Below are positions 12,760 to 25,045 of a stretch of 64,000 bases of DNA, piece by piece. Numbering within the stretch: position 1 is the stretch's first letter; every line of letters begins with the position of its first letter. The notes beneath the pieces are model-generated. The model searched no databases. It saw nothing but the letters and a program-made list of their open reading frames with translations, and was not told where the DNA came from. A program made the translations under genes and the position numbers. The stretch is from Chlorella sorokiniana (lineage: Eukaryota > Chlorophyta > Trebouxiophyceae > Chlorellales > Chlorellaceae): contig CP084617.1 in assembly GCA_025917655.1 (NCBI GenBank), positions 682,001-746,000 of the forward strand, read 5' to 3'.

Positions 12760-12775
12760 GGTGTTATTCAACACC
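12760..12775 (+). terminator. Histone 3' stem-loop of H2A
   Basis: GGTGTT-ATTC-AACACC, 40 bases after the H2A stop, with the conserved AACT and ACC flanks. Confidence 0.9.
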
Positions 12776-13454
12776 ACCCTTCCTGGAAACCCTCCTCCTG
12801 CTGCTTGGCTGTGCCGCCTTTTGCATGTTGTGGACTGAGCGTGGCAGGTCAATGGTTTGGTGGCAGTCGGCTCATATCTGGGCCACTCACAGCGGGAAAG
12901 CCTGCCACACAAAGCCCTCATGGTGATCCGATGTTCTGCGCTGCGACAACGCCAGTGAAGTGCAATTGGAGAGCGTCACACGTTGCAGCAGGCGCACCTG
13001 CTACATTCCTCTCTTAGAACTTGCTGCATTTGTAGCACAGTATCCAATTGTGTCCTGTGCAAGAAATGATCGGAACGCCACTCTGGCTGCTAGCAGCAGC
13101 AGGCGCTGGTGATGCCGACGAGGCCGGTGGCACACTGTCGAGGGTCCCCTGTTGATGGTCCACACATCCCAGTGTGCCACAGTGAAAGTTCGAGGTACTC
13201 ATACCGTGAAATTAAAACCAGCATCTATTGGATTTGAAAATTTGAGGGATCAAAGCCGCTCGGGAGGCAGGTCCACGAGGCAGGCACCTGGCATGAAGTC
13301 ATGGGATGCTGCGCTGCTCAGCACTTGGACTTCAGTTTCACGGCCTAGATCCCTCCCCTTGGTTGCTTGGTTGGCCTAGGAGGGGCTGAGGCTGTTCCTC
13401 CTGCATGGAGAGGAGCCCTAGCAGCCAGCCTTGGGCTTTTCTGGCAGCACAGCC
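12776..13454. other. Spacer between H2A and the P450 gene
   Basis: 679 bases without a recognisable gene. It includes the distal H2A 3' flank and presumably the P450 promoter. No repeat or RNA gene was seen. Confidence 0.4.
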
Positions 13455-16400
13455 ATGCTGCAGTGTGCTGTCTACTGCTGCGGCTGCCTGGCAGTGCTGC
13501 TTGCCCTGCTCCTCCTCTACGGCCTCAACCCAGTCGCCCGCTGGCGGCACCGCCGCCTGCGGGGCCCCCGCCCTGCGCCCTTCGTCGGCAACCTCGGCCA
13601 GCTGGGAGGAAAGGGCAAGTCGCACGAGACGCTGGCGCGCTGGGCCCACCAGTACGGGCCCATCTATCGCTTCTTCCTGGGCCGCCACCCCTGCATCGTG
13701 CTGACAGGCAGGGCCGCGTCTGCCGCCACCGCCCTGCCTTGTTTGGGTGTCCCAGCTCGCCAGTGCATTCGTCCACCTGCATTCGTCCAGGCGCAGCGCC
13801 TGCTGTTTCTGTGCAGACCCAGACCTGGTGCGGCAGGTGGGCCAGAAGCGCTTCGTGGACTTCCACGACCGCTCGCTGCCCGCACAAGAATTGGTCGGCG
13901 ACCCGGGGTGAACCTCTTCCAGAACAGCGGCATCATGTTTGCGAGGTGAGCTCAGCCCGACCACCTGGCAGCCGACCGCCTGCACGCTTGCGGCTGCGAC
14001 ATCAAGCAGGCGGGCCGTGCCAGCAGCTCCCCACAGCAGGGCTGGGTGGATCCTGCAGCTCTCGGGAACCTGACGGCGGCACCTGCGGCCATGCTGAACG
14101 CAGGGGCAAGCACTGGCTGGGCATCAGGACCGCCTGCGTGCCGCTGTTCCACAGCGCGGCGCTGGCCTCCTACGCGCCGATGATGAACGCGGCGGTCGAC
14201 CGCCTGCTGGGCAAGCTGGCGGCGACCGCGCGCGGCGGCAAGGGTGAGGCATGCTTGGTGTCCAGTAAACACGCAGGCTGTGAGATTCGCCAGCCTCTGC
14301 AATTCTGTGAATTGTGTTGAGACTGCAGGCGTGTGCGTGAGCCAGCTGCTGAAGGGGATGAGCATGGATGTGATCGGTGACACAGGTGGGTCGCATGTGT
14401 GGGTTACACACAGGCAAGAGCCCAGTCGCATTGCACTGCCCCGGGCCACGCCTTGCCTGTTACGCCGGCCTGGGCTTAGGACGCGCCTGGCTGCACCCTG
14501 CTAGCAACTCGGCCAGCACACCCCCTGCCGGACGCAGTCTTTGGGGTTGGCCTTGGGGCGCAGCAGGAGGGCAGCGGCAGCGAGCTGTTGGAGGCTTCCG
14601 AGGTGCGTTACAGTCGTCGCCACAGGCAGCGGAGTGCGTCTGTGGCCATGGATGCTGCATGAGGCCTGCCTGCTCACGTGCCGGGCCCTGCCTGGTCCCC
14701 TTGCAGGCGGTGTTCAAACCCAAGAGCGGGTTGCCCTACTGGGCGGCAGTGCTGTCGTTGGCCATCCCAGAGCTCAGGTAAGCGCCTGGCCCTCCCTCCT
14801 CAAGCTGTATCTGCCGGAACCGCTGCAGCCGACAAAGGGTAGGACCGATGTTTCTTGTTTGCTGGTGGGACAAGAAACATTGTGACAGTGAGGGCGTTTC
14901 TTTACTGCTCCGTAGGCGGCTGTGGTTCTGCCTTGCCCAGGCACTCCACCCTGATATCATCGACAAAGCTGTGGCAGGTGGGTGGCACACAAGGGGCGGC
15001 AGCACGTCGACAGGTGACTGCTCCTGCCCTGCTATGCACGTTCCGTCGTACAACCGCCCCAGACAGACGTGCAACCACCTGTGCAACCGCTGCTGATAGT
15101 CTCTGCCTCTGCTGGTGATCCGCCAGCCCGGCGGAGCCTTTGGGGGGGCCGCCCCCGCGCTGCTTGACCGGGCACGGCAGCCGGGAGCGGCGGCCGGGTC
15201 CCTCGCTTTCCAGCCATTGGGGGGTTGCTCGAGAGGCGGAGCAGTCTGCAGCATTCCAGCGAGCCTACGCGGCGTTTGCTGACAGTGTCCCATCAGAAAG
15301 CAGCATAGTCAGCAGGCTCAGGTGGGCGGCATGATAGGGTGTCCATTCTGTGTGATGGGTTGTACGTTCTTCAATCTGTTGACTTCTTTCTCTGGTGGGG
15401 GGCTCTTTGCTGCCTGCCGCAACCATGCAGGTTGGCGTCCGGTGTACAAGGGCAGGCCAGGGGCTCAACGCCGGGTTCAGTTTGCCGGCCTCCGCCGGCG
15501 AATTTAATCACTGTTGCACCGCCGTCGCACCACTGCTATACTGCTGCAGGGATGGCGTGAACAAGCAGACGGGGCAGCCGCTGACCAGCCTGGATGTCTG
15601 CGCCCAGGCAGGCGCCCGCTGCTGCGCCGCCCAGCTAGGCCATTGATGCTTCACTGGGTCCCTCAGGCGGAGCCGGCTCCCTTCCAGCTAGAGCAGAGCC
15701 GCAGTGCTGCTCTGCGCCCGTTGCTGCAGTGCTGACTCAGCCTGTGCATGCCGCTGCGGCGCCGACGCTCTAAGCCCAATGCCCCCTCCCCCGGCCAGCT
15801 CTTCACCTTCCTGCTGGCTGGCTACGAGACCACCAGCCTGGCCCTGAGCTATGCCCTGTACCTGCTGGCTCAGCACCCACACCACCAGCAGCTCATCATG
15901 GAGGCGAGTGCTGGGGGAAGTGGTTGGGTGTGTGTTAGTGAGAGGGGAGGGAGTGGATGTGGAGAGGCGGATCACCACAGTGACAGCGTGTGTCACTGAG
16001 ATTTGGGCGCCGCGGCATCGGACTTCCTGGCTGCCCGCTTCAACATACAGCAACAGTGCCCGCGCTGCACTCAGCGCATCTTCACCAAGCTGTATGTTGA
16101 AACGGGCTGCCAGGAAGTCCGATGCCGCGGCGCCTAAATCTCTGTACAGTGACATATGCGGCGTAGGTTTTTCGATTCAAAGCTAATGCCCGACTGTGAA
16201 GCCGCCAGAGGCGGATGCACGGCGGTTGCAGGCTCAAAAGGCGCCCGTCCAGCGCTGGAAGCCGCTTCCGCCCGGCCTGCCCGCCCTGGAGCAGCCACCT
16301 CCTGTACAGCCGTGTGCAGGGGGCTCCACATCCATCCCTCCTCCCGTCATCTGTGCAGGAGGTGGCTGGGCTGGGGGGCTGAGCTGGCGTGCGAGGACCT

Positions 16401-17461
16401 TGCGCGGCTGCATCACACACGGGCGGCCTTCATGGAGGCGATGAGGCTGTACCCGCCCGTCTCCCCCTGCTGGCGCTGGTGAGCGGTGCCGCTGTGCTGC
16501 AGTCGCATGCGCTGCTGTGCGCAGCGCCGCGGTGCCGATGCTGCACAAAGCTGCACCGAAACACCTGCACAGAGAGCGGAGATGCCCCATCCAGCAGAGT
16601 TTGTGAGCTTGACCGCGAGGGGTAAAACTTCCAGGGGATGTGCGGCGCCCACAGCGCTCCATGTGGCTGCCTGCTGCCTTCCTGCAGGCGCGCGAGCCTC
16701 GTTCCGGCGGCGTCGAGTTGCTGCTGGGTGATGGCAGCAAAGCCTTCCTCCCAGGCACGTCGTTGCAGCATGCTGGCAGCATCGGTGGGCGTGGCACGCT
16801 GGCACATGGTCAGCGCTGCTGCTGTGGGAGCAGAGCCGGCCTTCGCTGCAGATACCCCACCTGCCCGCCCCTCCCTCAACCCCACATTCCCCTCTGGTCG
16901 GCTGCATAGCACAGGCGGCTCGCGCATCATGTTCAACGTGTGGGCCCTGCACCGGGACCCGCGGTACTGGCAGGATCCGCTCAGCTTCCGCCCTGAGCGC
17001 TTCCTGCCCGGCTCCGCCGAGGAGGCCACCCGCCACCCGGGCGCGTACTTTCCTTTCGGCCTGGGGCCCCGCAAGTGCATCGGCTGGCGGTGAGCCAGGG
17101 CTGGGATGGCAACTGATCAGCCAGACGAGTGCCTGCGTCTCGCGTGCTTGGGGTGCTGCAAAGGCCACCTGCTGGCAACGGCAGCTGCAACTGCCCCAGC
17201 GGGTGAAATTGACAGCTGGTGCAACCGCAAAGCCAGCGCTTGCATGCAGCCACCTGACCGCCATCTGCCCCACCTCCCTTGCATGCCTTTGCCGCCAGGT
17301 TTGCCCTGGAGGAGGGCGTGCTCTGCCTGGCCCGCATCTTCCAGCGCTTTGAGGTGCGGCTGGATGCGCAGCGGCACACCGACCCACTCGACCTGCGCTC
17401 CTCCATCACGCTGGCGCCCCACGGCGGCGTCTGGCTGCGCGTGGCCGAGCGGCAGCGCTGA
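13455..17461 (+). CDS. Cytochrome P450 (clan 711 / CYP3-like)
   Basis: Membrane-anchored haem monooxygenase. The N-terminus is an ER anchor (MLQCAVYCCGCLAVLLALLL) followed by a proline-rich hinge (LRGPRPAPFVGN). Diagnostic motifs in order: C-helix WLGIR (about 14115), MSMDVIGDT (about 14360), I-helix oxygen-binding AGYETT (15817-15834), K-helix ExxR as EAMR (16435-16446), the PERF-region FRPERF (about 16990), and the haem loop FGLGPRKCIG with the axial cysteine codon at 17076-17078. About a dozen short introns. The first true ATG is 13455; the TGA is 17459-17461. The segment after the haem loop (LEEGVLCLARIFQRFEV) and the C-helix to MSMDVI region resemble CYP3/CYP711-type enzymes, but the substrate cannot be inferred. 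Some mid-gene exon borders (14450-15780) are not resolved. Confidence 0.88.
15998..16142. repeat. Long near-perfect inverted repeat (hairpin) in a P450 intron
   Basis: Left arm 15998-16050 and right arm 16090-16142 are reverse complements at 50 of 53 positions, with a 39-base loop. An outer match, TGTCACTG (15991-15998) against CAGTGACA (16147-16154), extends the stem after a small bulge. It lies after the I-helix exon and before the K-helix exon, in non-coding sequence. Both arms can be read as the same peptide stretch (DFLAARFNIQ), so the repeat looks like an inverted duplication of a once-coding fragment. Confidence 0.85.
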
Positions 17462-17679
17462 CCTCTGCCAGTGCACTACGCTGTTCGATTGTTTGCCCGC
17501 TGGCTCTCGGAAACCAGAACTTGATTTGTTCAGGAGCTGATCTGTTCTTCAACAGTGTTAGCGCGCCTCGTCAATGCAAGCAGGTCGCAACGAAGCATGC
17601 TGCTCCCGAGCAAGGGATGCTTCCATACCCGGGCGTGCAGTATTTCAGAGTTCCAAGACAGCTGTGCACGCCGCAATCG
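17462..17679. other. Convergent 3' ends, P450 / Pol epsilon subunit
   Basis: 218 bases between the stop codons of the two converging genes. Contains only their 3' UTRs as far as can be seen. Confidence 0.4.
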
Positions 17680-18650
17680 TCATGTTGCCTCCCCGTTTGC
17701 TGCTTGCTCTGCCGGAGGTGCCGCTCCATCTGCTGCTGCCCCATCCTGCTGCTGCTGCTGTTCGCCCGTTGCTTCCACCGGACCCTCCTCATCTGCGGTG
17801 CAGGTTGAACAGCATGAGACCCCAAGAAACGCCAGCACAGACGCAGAGCGCCAGCATGCAGCCCATGCTTTGGGACAGGTGAAAGTGCCGGCCTGCAACG
17901 ATGCCGCCGTTGCTGCCCCCACCTGGCGCGCCGCCTGCTTTGCGCTTCTTGCTGGCTTCCCCCGCTTCTTGGCCTTCTCCTTGGTCTCAACCCTGTACGC
18001 TGCACGGCATGAGGCGACAGGATGCCGCAGACGACTAGTGAGCTGCAGGCAGGCAGACCCAGCCATGCACACGATCCGAAGCCGGCCGGAGCACAGCCGG
18101 GCGGGCAGGTGCCAGCGCCAGGGGCCTCCAGGGCCGCTGCGCCTCACCCTCCAGCGCCGCCTTGAGCGGCTCCACCAGCTCCCCAAAGTCCAGGTCGTCG
18201 AGGGCGGTGAGCACGTCGTCAGCCGACAGGGTCTGGCGCTTGGCGTCGCGGCACGCGTCGTTGGCGGTGGAGGTGAGGTAGTGGATGAACAGCTTGGCGG
18301 CCTCCGAGCACGCCAGCAGCGCATCCTGCACAAATGAACAGATCAGGACGAAGAGCTGGGCCGCAGCCTGGCAAGCGTCGCGGCGTGCATGGCTGAGCCA
18401 GCGTGGGGTGACGGCGAGACGGCGGCTGCTCGGTGGCTCGCAGCCCACCCTTGTCAGGCGGGGCGGAGCGCACCTTGTTGACCTGGAAGTCGCGCTTGCC
18501 GTCGCCCCCTGCTGCTGCGTCCCACTGCGCGAGGCCCGCCTTCACGATCCGCTTCACCAGGGCCTTGGGCACCTCGGCGTCCGCTGCGGCACCATCAGCG
18601 CCGACCTCCACGGACTTGCTGGGCGAGGCCAGCGCCTCTGCTGCTGACAT
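17680..18650 (-). CDS. DNA polymerase epsilon subunit 3 (POLE3/Dpb3-type histone-fold protein)
   Basis: Small histone-fold subunit of the leading-strand replicase and, in animals, of the CHRAC remodeler; acts in the nucleus. Exon 1 (18650-18474) gives 59 residues including EVPKALVKRIVKAGL. Exon 2 (18325-18148) carries the rest of the fold (FIHYLTSTANDACRDAKRQT, LSADDVLTALDDLDFGELVE). Exon 3 starts at 17999 and reads LEAYRVETKEKAKKRGK across the junction, the hallmark that separates POLE3 from NF-YB. The tail is glutamine- and alanine-rich and acidic (DEEGPVEATGEQQQQQ), as in POLE3. Whether a short cysteine-containing stretch before the tail (about 17910-17810) is exon or intron is unresolved. 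The gene is divergent from MED14 across 564 bases. Confidence 0.88.
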
Positions 18651-19214
18651 CTTGACTGTCCTGCCTGCACAAGGTGGCATACAGGGATCTCCTAGCCGAC
18701 GGCTGCTGTCTGGAAGACAACCAGGGCGTCGCAAAAACGTTAGCTATGAGAGGCTGTGCTGTTGTGTACAGACTACAGTATGCATCCATCGCGTGAAGTG
18801 CAGCATATCCACGCACCGGTTGTGCAAGGGGCGCCGGTTTGCTTCCCAAACTCGAAAACCAGAGGTGCACGAATGATACGGGCCTTCGATACGATATCGG
18901 GGGCTTGTCAGAAATTAGGACAGCTGCAGTAACCATTGAATACAGGAGGGAGCCGGCCAGGCCGCCGTACATGACTTGAGAAGTACCCTCTCCTGTGCAT
19001 GTGTGAGACCAGATCACTAGTCTGCGTGCATAATCGGTTGAAATTTGAGTGTGTTTCTGTTTTGACGCTGCCAAAAGTCCCCCTGGGCGTCGATCATCAC
19101 TGCAAACTATCAGGCTGTGCTGTCTTGGCCCTGACCGCAATCATCGTTCCCGTACTGCGCACAAGATCACTTGAAATGCAGTGAAAAGCTCGAGAGGCGC
19201 TGCTGCTCCGCGAT
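18651..19214. promoter_or_regulatory. Divergent promoter region, Pol epsilon subunit / MED14
   Basis: 564 bases between divergent start codons. No coding region, repeat or clear motif was recognised; it is called on geometry alone. Confidence 0.4.
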
Positions 19215-22200
19215 ATGGGGGAGCAGCAGCAGCTTGCAGGCCTGCAGCTTGTGGCGTTCCGCGATGTGCTGGAGAATGTGGTATACGATGCACACGCCGG
19301 CCTGCAGCAGCTCGCGGAGCGGCTGCCAAGCCTGGGGGACCAGGAGCGGTAGGTTGCCTGTTGCCCTGTGTTCGGCTGGCCTGCCTGCATCCCCTGAATC
19401 TTGCCGACATTTGATCCGCTAGGCGGCCTGACGCCAAGGAGGTCACGCCGCTGTCGCGTGCACCTCTGCCGCCGCTGCACCCTCCACGCTGCCGCCCACC
19501 AACACTGCTGCCCTGCTCTTGCCTTGGGTGCAGCAAGCGCCAGCTCTTGCAGCACCTCCAGACCACCCGGCAGCGCCTCCAGCGCCTGCACGTGTGCGCC
19601 CAGTGGGGCCACAAGGCAAAGGCGGTCAACACATGCCGGGAGGTGCTGAAGGCGTCGCAGGACCACGGCGCTGCCTTGATGCATGCAGGTGGGTGCTGCG
19701 CTGCAGCGACAGCCGCCGTGGCAGCCGAGCATGCCTGCGATGCAGCAGTCCCGTGCCATTCTTCCTTCAGCACCTTCTGCTGCATGCCCTCAGCCTAGGG
19801 TTGAGATGCATGGTTCCATGCCTCTCCGCTTGCCCTGCAGCCGACGAGCTCTTCCGAGTGAACGAAGAGCTGCGCTTCTCGCGTGCCCCCTGTTCGATGT
19901 CAGCTCCGCGCTGCACATCATGCAGACAGGTGGGCAGGGTTCAGCGTGGCACGGCCTGCCGCTGGCCGCACCCCCTTGCGTTCCAACCCCTCAGTCGTCC
20001 ATCTCATCGATGAGTCGAATGCCTCCTGCTGCAGGCAACTATCGGCTGCTGCCGAGCGTCATCGAAGACGAGCTGCAGCAGCCGGGGCAGCGCCTGGAGC
20101 GGCCGGGGGAGGCGAGCGCGGCCAGCAGGGAGGAGCAGCAGCGGGATGCGCAGCGCCGCATCGACTTCCTCCTGCGTTCCAAGCTGCTCTCGGTGCGAGC
20201 GCTGCCGGCACCCGAGAGCGCCCTGCACCCATGTCGCGCCTGCAGCCCGCGCGCCGCTTGGCCAAGGTCGCCATTATCCGCCGCTGCCGCACAGCATCGC
20301 CCACCCATTGCTTGCGCCCGCACCCGCACTGCAGACCGAGCTGCCCACGGGCCTGCGGGTGCTCAAGGTGCGCGACGGGCGGGCCTGGGTGGTGGCAGCC
20401 GGCGGGCAGTACTCCGCGCAGCTGACGCTGGTGCCCGCTCCGAGGGACGACGTTGTGCTGGCGAAGTACAGGCCACCGGGCGAGGAGGCTGCAGGTGGGC
20501 CGACAGCAGCGGTATGGGTATGCTGGCTTTGAATGGGAGCCCGGGCTGTCTCGTTGATGCGCCCAACCGCCAGTTGGTGATGATGATAGAGTTTGCCTGC
20601 CGCGACACCTGTGGTCCCTTGCAGCCGCCCCAAAGAGGAGCCTGAGGTGGCGCAGCCCGTGGCAGGGGCGGCGGGGGCGTCCGCCGCGGAGCAGCCCTCC
20701 ACGAGCGCCGCGGCTGCGCAGCAGACGGGCGGGGCGGGGCAGGCGGGGCGGCAGGGCGCCGACGCCTGGCGCTGGCAGCTGCTGCGCTGCGAGGTGCTGC
20801 CTGCGGCGGCGGCGGGCGGGAGGCGCCCCGCTGCTGCCGCAGCAGCGGCAGTGGCTGCAGCAGCACGTGGAGCAGCGCATGTGGGCGGCGGGGACGCCGA
20901 GCAGCTGGTGCGCTTGGGCAGGGGGGCTGGGTGGCGCTGCCGGAGCTGCCGCCCGCCGCCAGGGAGCGGCACAGCAAGGGCAGCGCGGCGCCCGCCCCCA
21001 GCAGCAGCGTGGCACCCAGCCAGCTGGCGGCGGACAGCAAGGGCAAGCAGGCGGTGAAGGAGGAGCCGGATGCGCAGCAGCCCGCCGCGGCCGAGCAGCA
21101 GCAGCAGCAGCAGCAGGACGGCGCAGGCGCGCTGTCGCCCTTTGCCACCAGCCCGCTGGCCCTCATGCACGGCGTCCTGTGCCAGGCGGCCGGCAGGCTG
21201 GCGCTGTTCGGCCTGGTGCTGTCCGGACGCGCGGCAGCTGGAGGCGGGCGGCTGGAAGGGCTGCCTCAAGCTGAGCAGAGCGGGCTCAAACGGCCTCAGG
21301 TGGGGGCACCCTGGGCTTGCCCGTCTCAATGAGAGGGTAGAACAAGAGCGCCAACAATGTGAAACACTTTTTCTGTAGAACATTGAGGTTCATCCATGCC
21401 CCCGCGCTCGCTCTGCACGCAGGTTTGCCTACTGGCTGCAGCAGGCGTGCGCAGGGTATGCGGAGGTGCAGGCTCTGCGGGAGGACATGCCCCTGCCGAC
21501 AGGCTCGGCTGCGGCGGCGGGCGGCCAGCAGCCGGAGCCGCCCGCGGTGGAGGTGTCGCTCTCGGATGACGGCAGCCTGGCGGTCGCGAGCTGCCCGCAG
21601 CTGCAGCACCCGCTGACGGGCGAGCCGGTGCGGCTGGCGCTGCCCCTGGATGCCGCGGCCGGCCTGGGCGCCGACCGCCTGCTGCTGCAGGCGGCGGCGG
21701 GCAGCGCGGCGCTCCAGCTGGCGGCGGTGCAGGCCGTGCTGCAGCGCGGCGGCAGGCTGGCCCCTGCGGGGGTGCACTCCCAGCTGGTGCTGCCACCTGT
21801 GGCCCGACAGGCGCGCCGCCTGCATCGCCGCTGCTGCAGCTGTGGCTCGGCGGCGCCCTGCAGCTCAGCCTCAGCCTGCAGCTGCGCAGCGGGCGCCTGC
21901 TGCTGGCAGCGCGGGAGGGCGGGGAGGGCGGCGCCGCCGCGGCCGCGGTCCAGGCTGCGCAGCAGCAGCTGGATTCCGCCCAGCGCGAGGCGCTCACGCA
22001 GCCCATTCCAGCTGGAACCAGCCGCGGCATGCAGGCTGCGCGCCTGGCCGCCGCGGTCCTGGCGCGGCTGTCGCTGCAGCTGGCCATGCGGGCGCGCATC
22101 GAGGCGGCGGCGGCGGCCGCCGCCGCCGCCGGCCTGCAGCGCACCACGCTGCCGCCGCGCCTGCTGCACCAGCACCTTGACCAGGTGGCGCTGCTTCTGG

Positions 22201-24524
22201 CGCCGCCGTCCCCCGCACACGCTGACGCTGGCTCTGCCTGCCTTCCCGCCGCCCCGCGACATGCCGCGCTGGGCGCGGCAGCAGCAGCAGAGGGCGGCGC
22301 CGCCGCTGGGGGCGCTGCGCCCCTCGACACAGGCGCCACTCGCTGCTGCCTGCTGGTCGACTTTGGGGCGGCGGCGGCGGAGCAGCAGCCGGCGGGTGGC
22401 AACAGTGGCGGCGAGCGGCTCGGCGCGTCGCCGCGTCTGCTGTTTGCGGTGTGCAGCTGCACGGGACGCGGCACCGTCACGCGCATCCGCCAGCTGGCCG
22501 AGCTGCCCCCGACCCTCCTCGCCGAGGCTCGGGCGCGGCGGCGCCCACGGGGGCCCGCCCGCCGCCAGCCGCAAGCGTCGGGCGGAGGAGGAGGAGGCGG
22601 CTGGGGCGCCCTGCGCGCCTGCTGCAGCCGAGAGCGGCGGCTTGGGGCTGGACTTGGCGGCGCTGCTGCCGTGGTGTCGGCGGCATGCCAGCTGGGCGGC
22701 GCTGCGCGCGCAGATGCAGCTGCTGCCGGTGCAGTACGCCGAGGAGTTGCCGCTGCCCAGCGCACAGCGTGCACAGCAGCGGCAGCACCACATCATGCGC
22801 CTGCCAAAGGCCCCCGCCCTCGACGAGCTCGAGCGGTGGGCGGCGGCGCGGCTGGCGGCGACCGGCGGCGGCGGCGCGCCGCCGCCGCCGCGCCCCCGCC
22901 CCGCAAGCCGGTGGCGGCCATGCGCCTGGCGGCCGACGACGCAGCAGCAGCAGCGGGCGCCTGGCAGGTGGACGTGGCTTCCACCTACTTTGGCGGCCTG
23001 CAGGGGCTGCTGGAGGGCCAGGGCGTGGCGCTCGCTGCGCCCGCGCCCGACGCCGCCCACATCCACGCCCACGGCGGCGGCCTGACCCTGCGCTACTCGC
23101 TGCAGCAGGGTGAGAGACGCTGATTTTTGTGTGGGGGTGGGGGGGGGGCACTGTTTGCAGGAGGCGCAGGAGGAGCTGCCGCCACGGCAGGCCGGGTTGC
23201 GCGTGCGTGCCGGGCTGGCGCGTGTGTGCGAGTGTCTCTGTGGATGGCTCACGGTGTTCTTCCTTCGCATAGCACTCCCCTCACGCCTTCTCGCCTCCGC
23301 CTCTTTTCCGTTGCTTCCCTCCCCAGGCCACAGCATGCTGACCGGCATCACAGACCTGGTGCGCCTGGGCATGCTGCACGTCAGCCTCACCCGCCTCGCC
23401 GGCCGCATGGCCGCCAACCCGCTGGCCGCAGCCGCGGCCGCAGCCACGCGGCGGCAGCCGCGCCGCGCGCGCCCGGCGGCGCCAGCCGGGCCAACGGGCC
23501 TTGAAGCCGCTGGACAGCCTGGACTTTTTCAAGGATGAGCCAGCTGCAGCACCAGCACCCGCCAAAGCAGCAAATGGCGGCCTGCCCAACGGCCCCGCAG
23601 ACGAGGCAACGGAAGACGCTGGCGGCGCGGCGGCGGCGAAGCGGCGGCGGCAGCGGAGCAGCGCGGCCTGGTGTGGCCGCTGCCCGGCTGCGGCGCGGTG
23701 CGGCTGCAGGAGGCGGGGCTGACGCACATGCTGCTGCTGGTGGAGGCGCCGCCGCAGCCCGAGCCGGCAGGCGGCGGCGGCAGCGACACACCCCCGCCGC
23801 CGCCGCCGATGCGGGTGACGGTCAGCTGGGCCAACACGCTGGCGGAGGGCGGCGAGGAGGGCGGCGAGGGTGCCGCACCCGGCGACCCCGCGGCTGCAGG
23901 CCGCTCCCTCGCTCACATCCGGTGCCGGCTGGCGTCGGAGCCGCCGCTGCCGCCGCCGCTGGCAGCAGCCCTGGCGCTGCAGCTGGAAGCCGACCGGGCA
24001 GACCTGTTCCTGGACGCCCTCTGCCTGGCGGCGCACTCGGCGGCGGCGGCCGCCGCGGCGCTGACCCCGGCGGCGCAGCGCGCCGCGGGGCTGCTGCCCG
24101 GCGCCGTCCAGCTGCTGGGCCCCGGCGGCGGCTCTCCCAGGCCGCCGGCCCCAGCTCGGCGCTGCGCCTGCGGGTGCGGCTGCAGCACGGCGAGCGGGCG
24201 GCCACCCTCACCCTTGCCTTCCACGCGGCAGGCTATGTGCTGCTGCAGCTGCAGCCCGCCACCACCCAGGCCGCCACCGCCGCGGCGGCGGCGTGGATGC
24301 CGCCGCTGTGGCAGCGCCTGGCGCAGCGCGTGGCCTCCTTTGCGCCGCTGCACGAGGCGTGCGGCGGCGGCGGCGCCGACGACGGCCAGCAGGCGGCGGC
24401 AGAGCCCGCCACCAACAAGCGGCAGGTGCGGCAGGCCTGGGTGCACCGTGAGGGCCTGCCTGCCGCCCTGTCAGAAGTGCTGGCGGCGGTGGGCGCGGCC
24501 TCGCCCGCTGCAGGACCCAGCTGA
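19215..24524 (+). CDS. MED14: Mediator complex subunit 14 (MED14/RGR1/SWP-like)
   Basis: Scaffold subunit that joins the head, middle and tail modules of Mediator, the coactivator of RNA polymerase II. The N-terminal helical domain is plain: FRDVLENVVYDAHAGLQQLA, then RQRLQRLHVCAQWGHKAKAV, then ADELFRVNEELRFSRAPLFD and LHIMQTGNYRLLPSVIED, the MED14 signature, spread over short exons (19215-20160). The next conserved block (about 20160-20500) has RRIDFLLRSKLL and VLKVRDGRAWVVAAGGQYSA. Beyond that come very large exons rich in Ala, Gln and Gly, typical of algal GC-rich genes. The last exon ends VLAAVGAASPAAGPS and stops at 24522-24524. The start is the ATG at 19215, which begins MGEQQQLAGLQLVAFRDVL. 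The N-terminal assignment is firm; exon structure between 20640 and 24100 is only partly resolved because several frames stay open. Confidence 0.88.
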
Positions 24525-25045
24525 GCGTGCCGGGCCCGCAGCCGCCGCATGCTGCTTGCTGCCACCTCCCCCAATTTTCGCAGCATGCCCTGCCACCTAT
24601 TCTTTTCTGAACCCCCAGCTTGGCACTGTTTCCTTTGCTTTGCTCTGCTGTCCGGCTTTTCCCACTCTGGCTCAATCTCTGTTGCACCCCCACGCTGCCA
24701 GCACGGGGTCTGCTCTTCTCGCCTGGATACATTTCACAACTGCGGGGAATCCACCCCAGCAAACAATGCTTGTACTTAATGTTAATCAAGAGCGCTCCCT
24801 GGCGGCATCCAAAAGAACAAAAGAATAAAAGCAGGCACGCGGGCGCCCGCTGGGCGCAACTGCATGGCGGACATGTGCGGGAGACAGGTACAGCTGCCTC
24901 CAGGTTGCTGGCAGCACAAAGGCAAGACGAATCAGGGGCAGTTCAAAAGGCAGGCTTGAATGCAAGGCCAGCATTCAGTGCAAAGATTGTAACAACATGT
25001 AGGCAAATGTGGTACTGGGCGATACAAGGGGTGGGCATGCAGTTC
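24525..25045. other. Convergent 3' region, MED14 / GNAT
   Basis: 521 bases with 3' UTRs of two converging genes. A TGTAA poly(A)-type signal is at 24989-24993 on +. No gene seen. Confidence 0.4.

Noticed and set aside
17680-18650. NF-YB (CCAAT-binding) identity for the histone-fold gene
   Set aside because: The segment LEAYRVETKEKAKKRGK and the acidic Gln-rich tail fit Pol epsilon subunit 3; NF-YB has a different DNA-binding entry and no such tail.
20641-24100. Several long overlapping open frames on both strands, up to 670 codons
   Set aside because: They are shadow frames of GC-rich MED14 exons; their peptides are Arg/Ala/Pro-rich with no domain, and stops are rare in all frames at this GC content.
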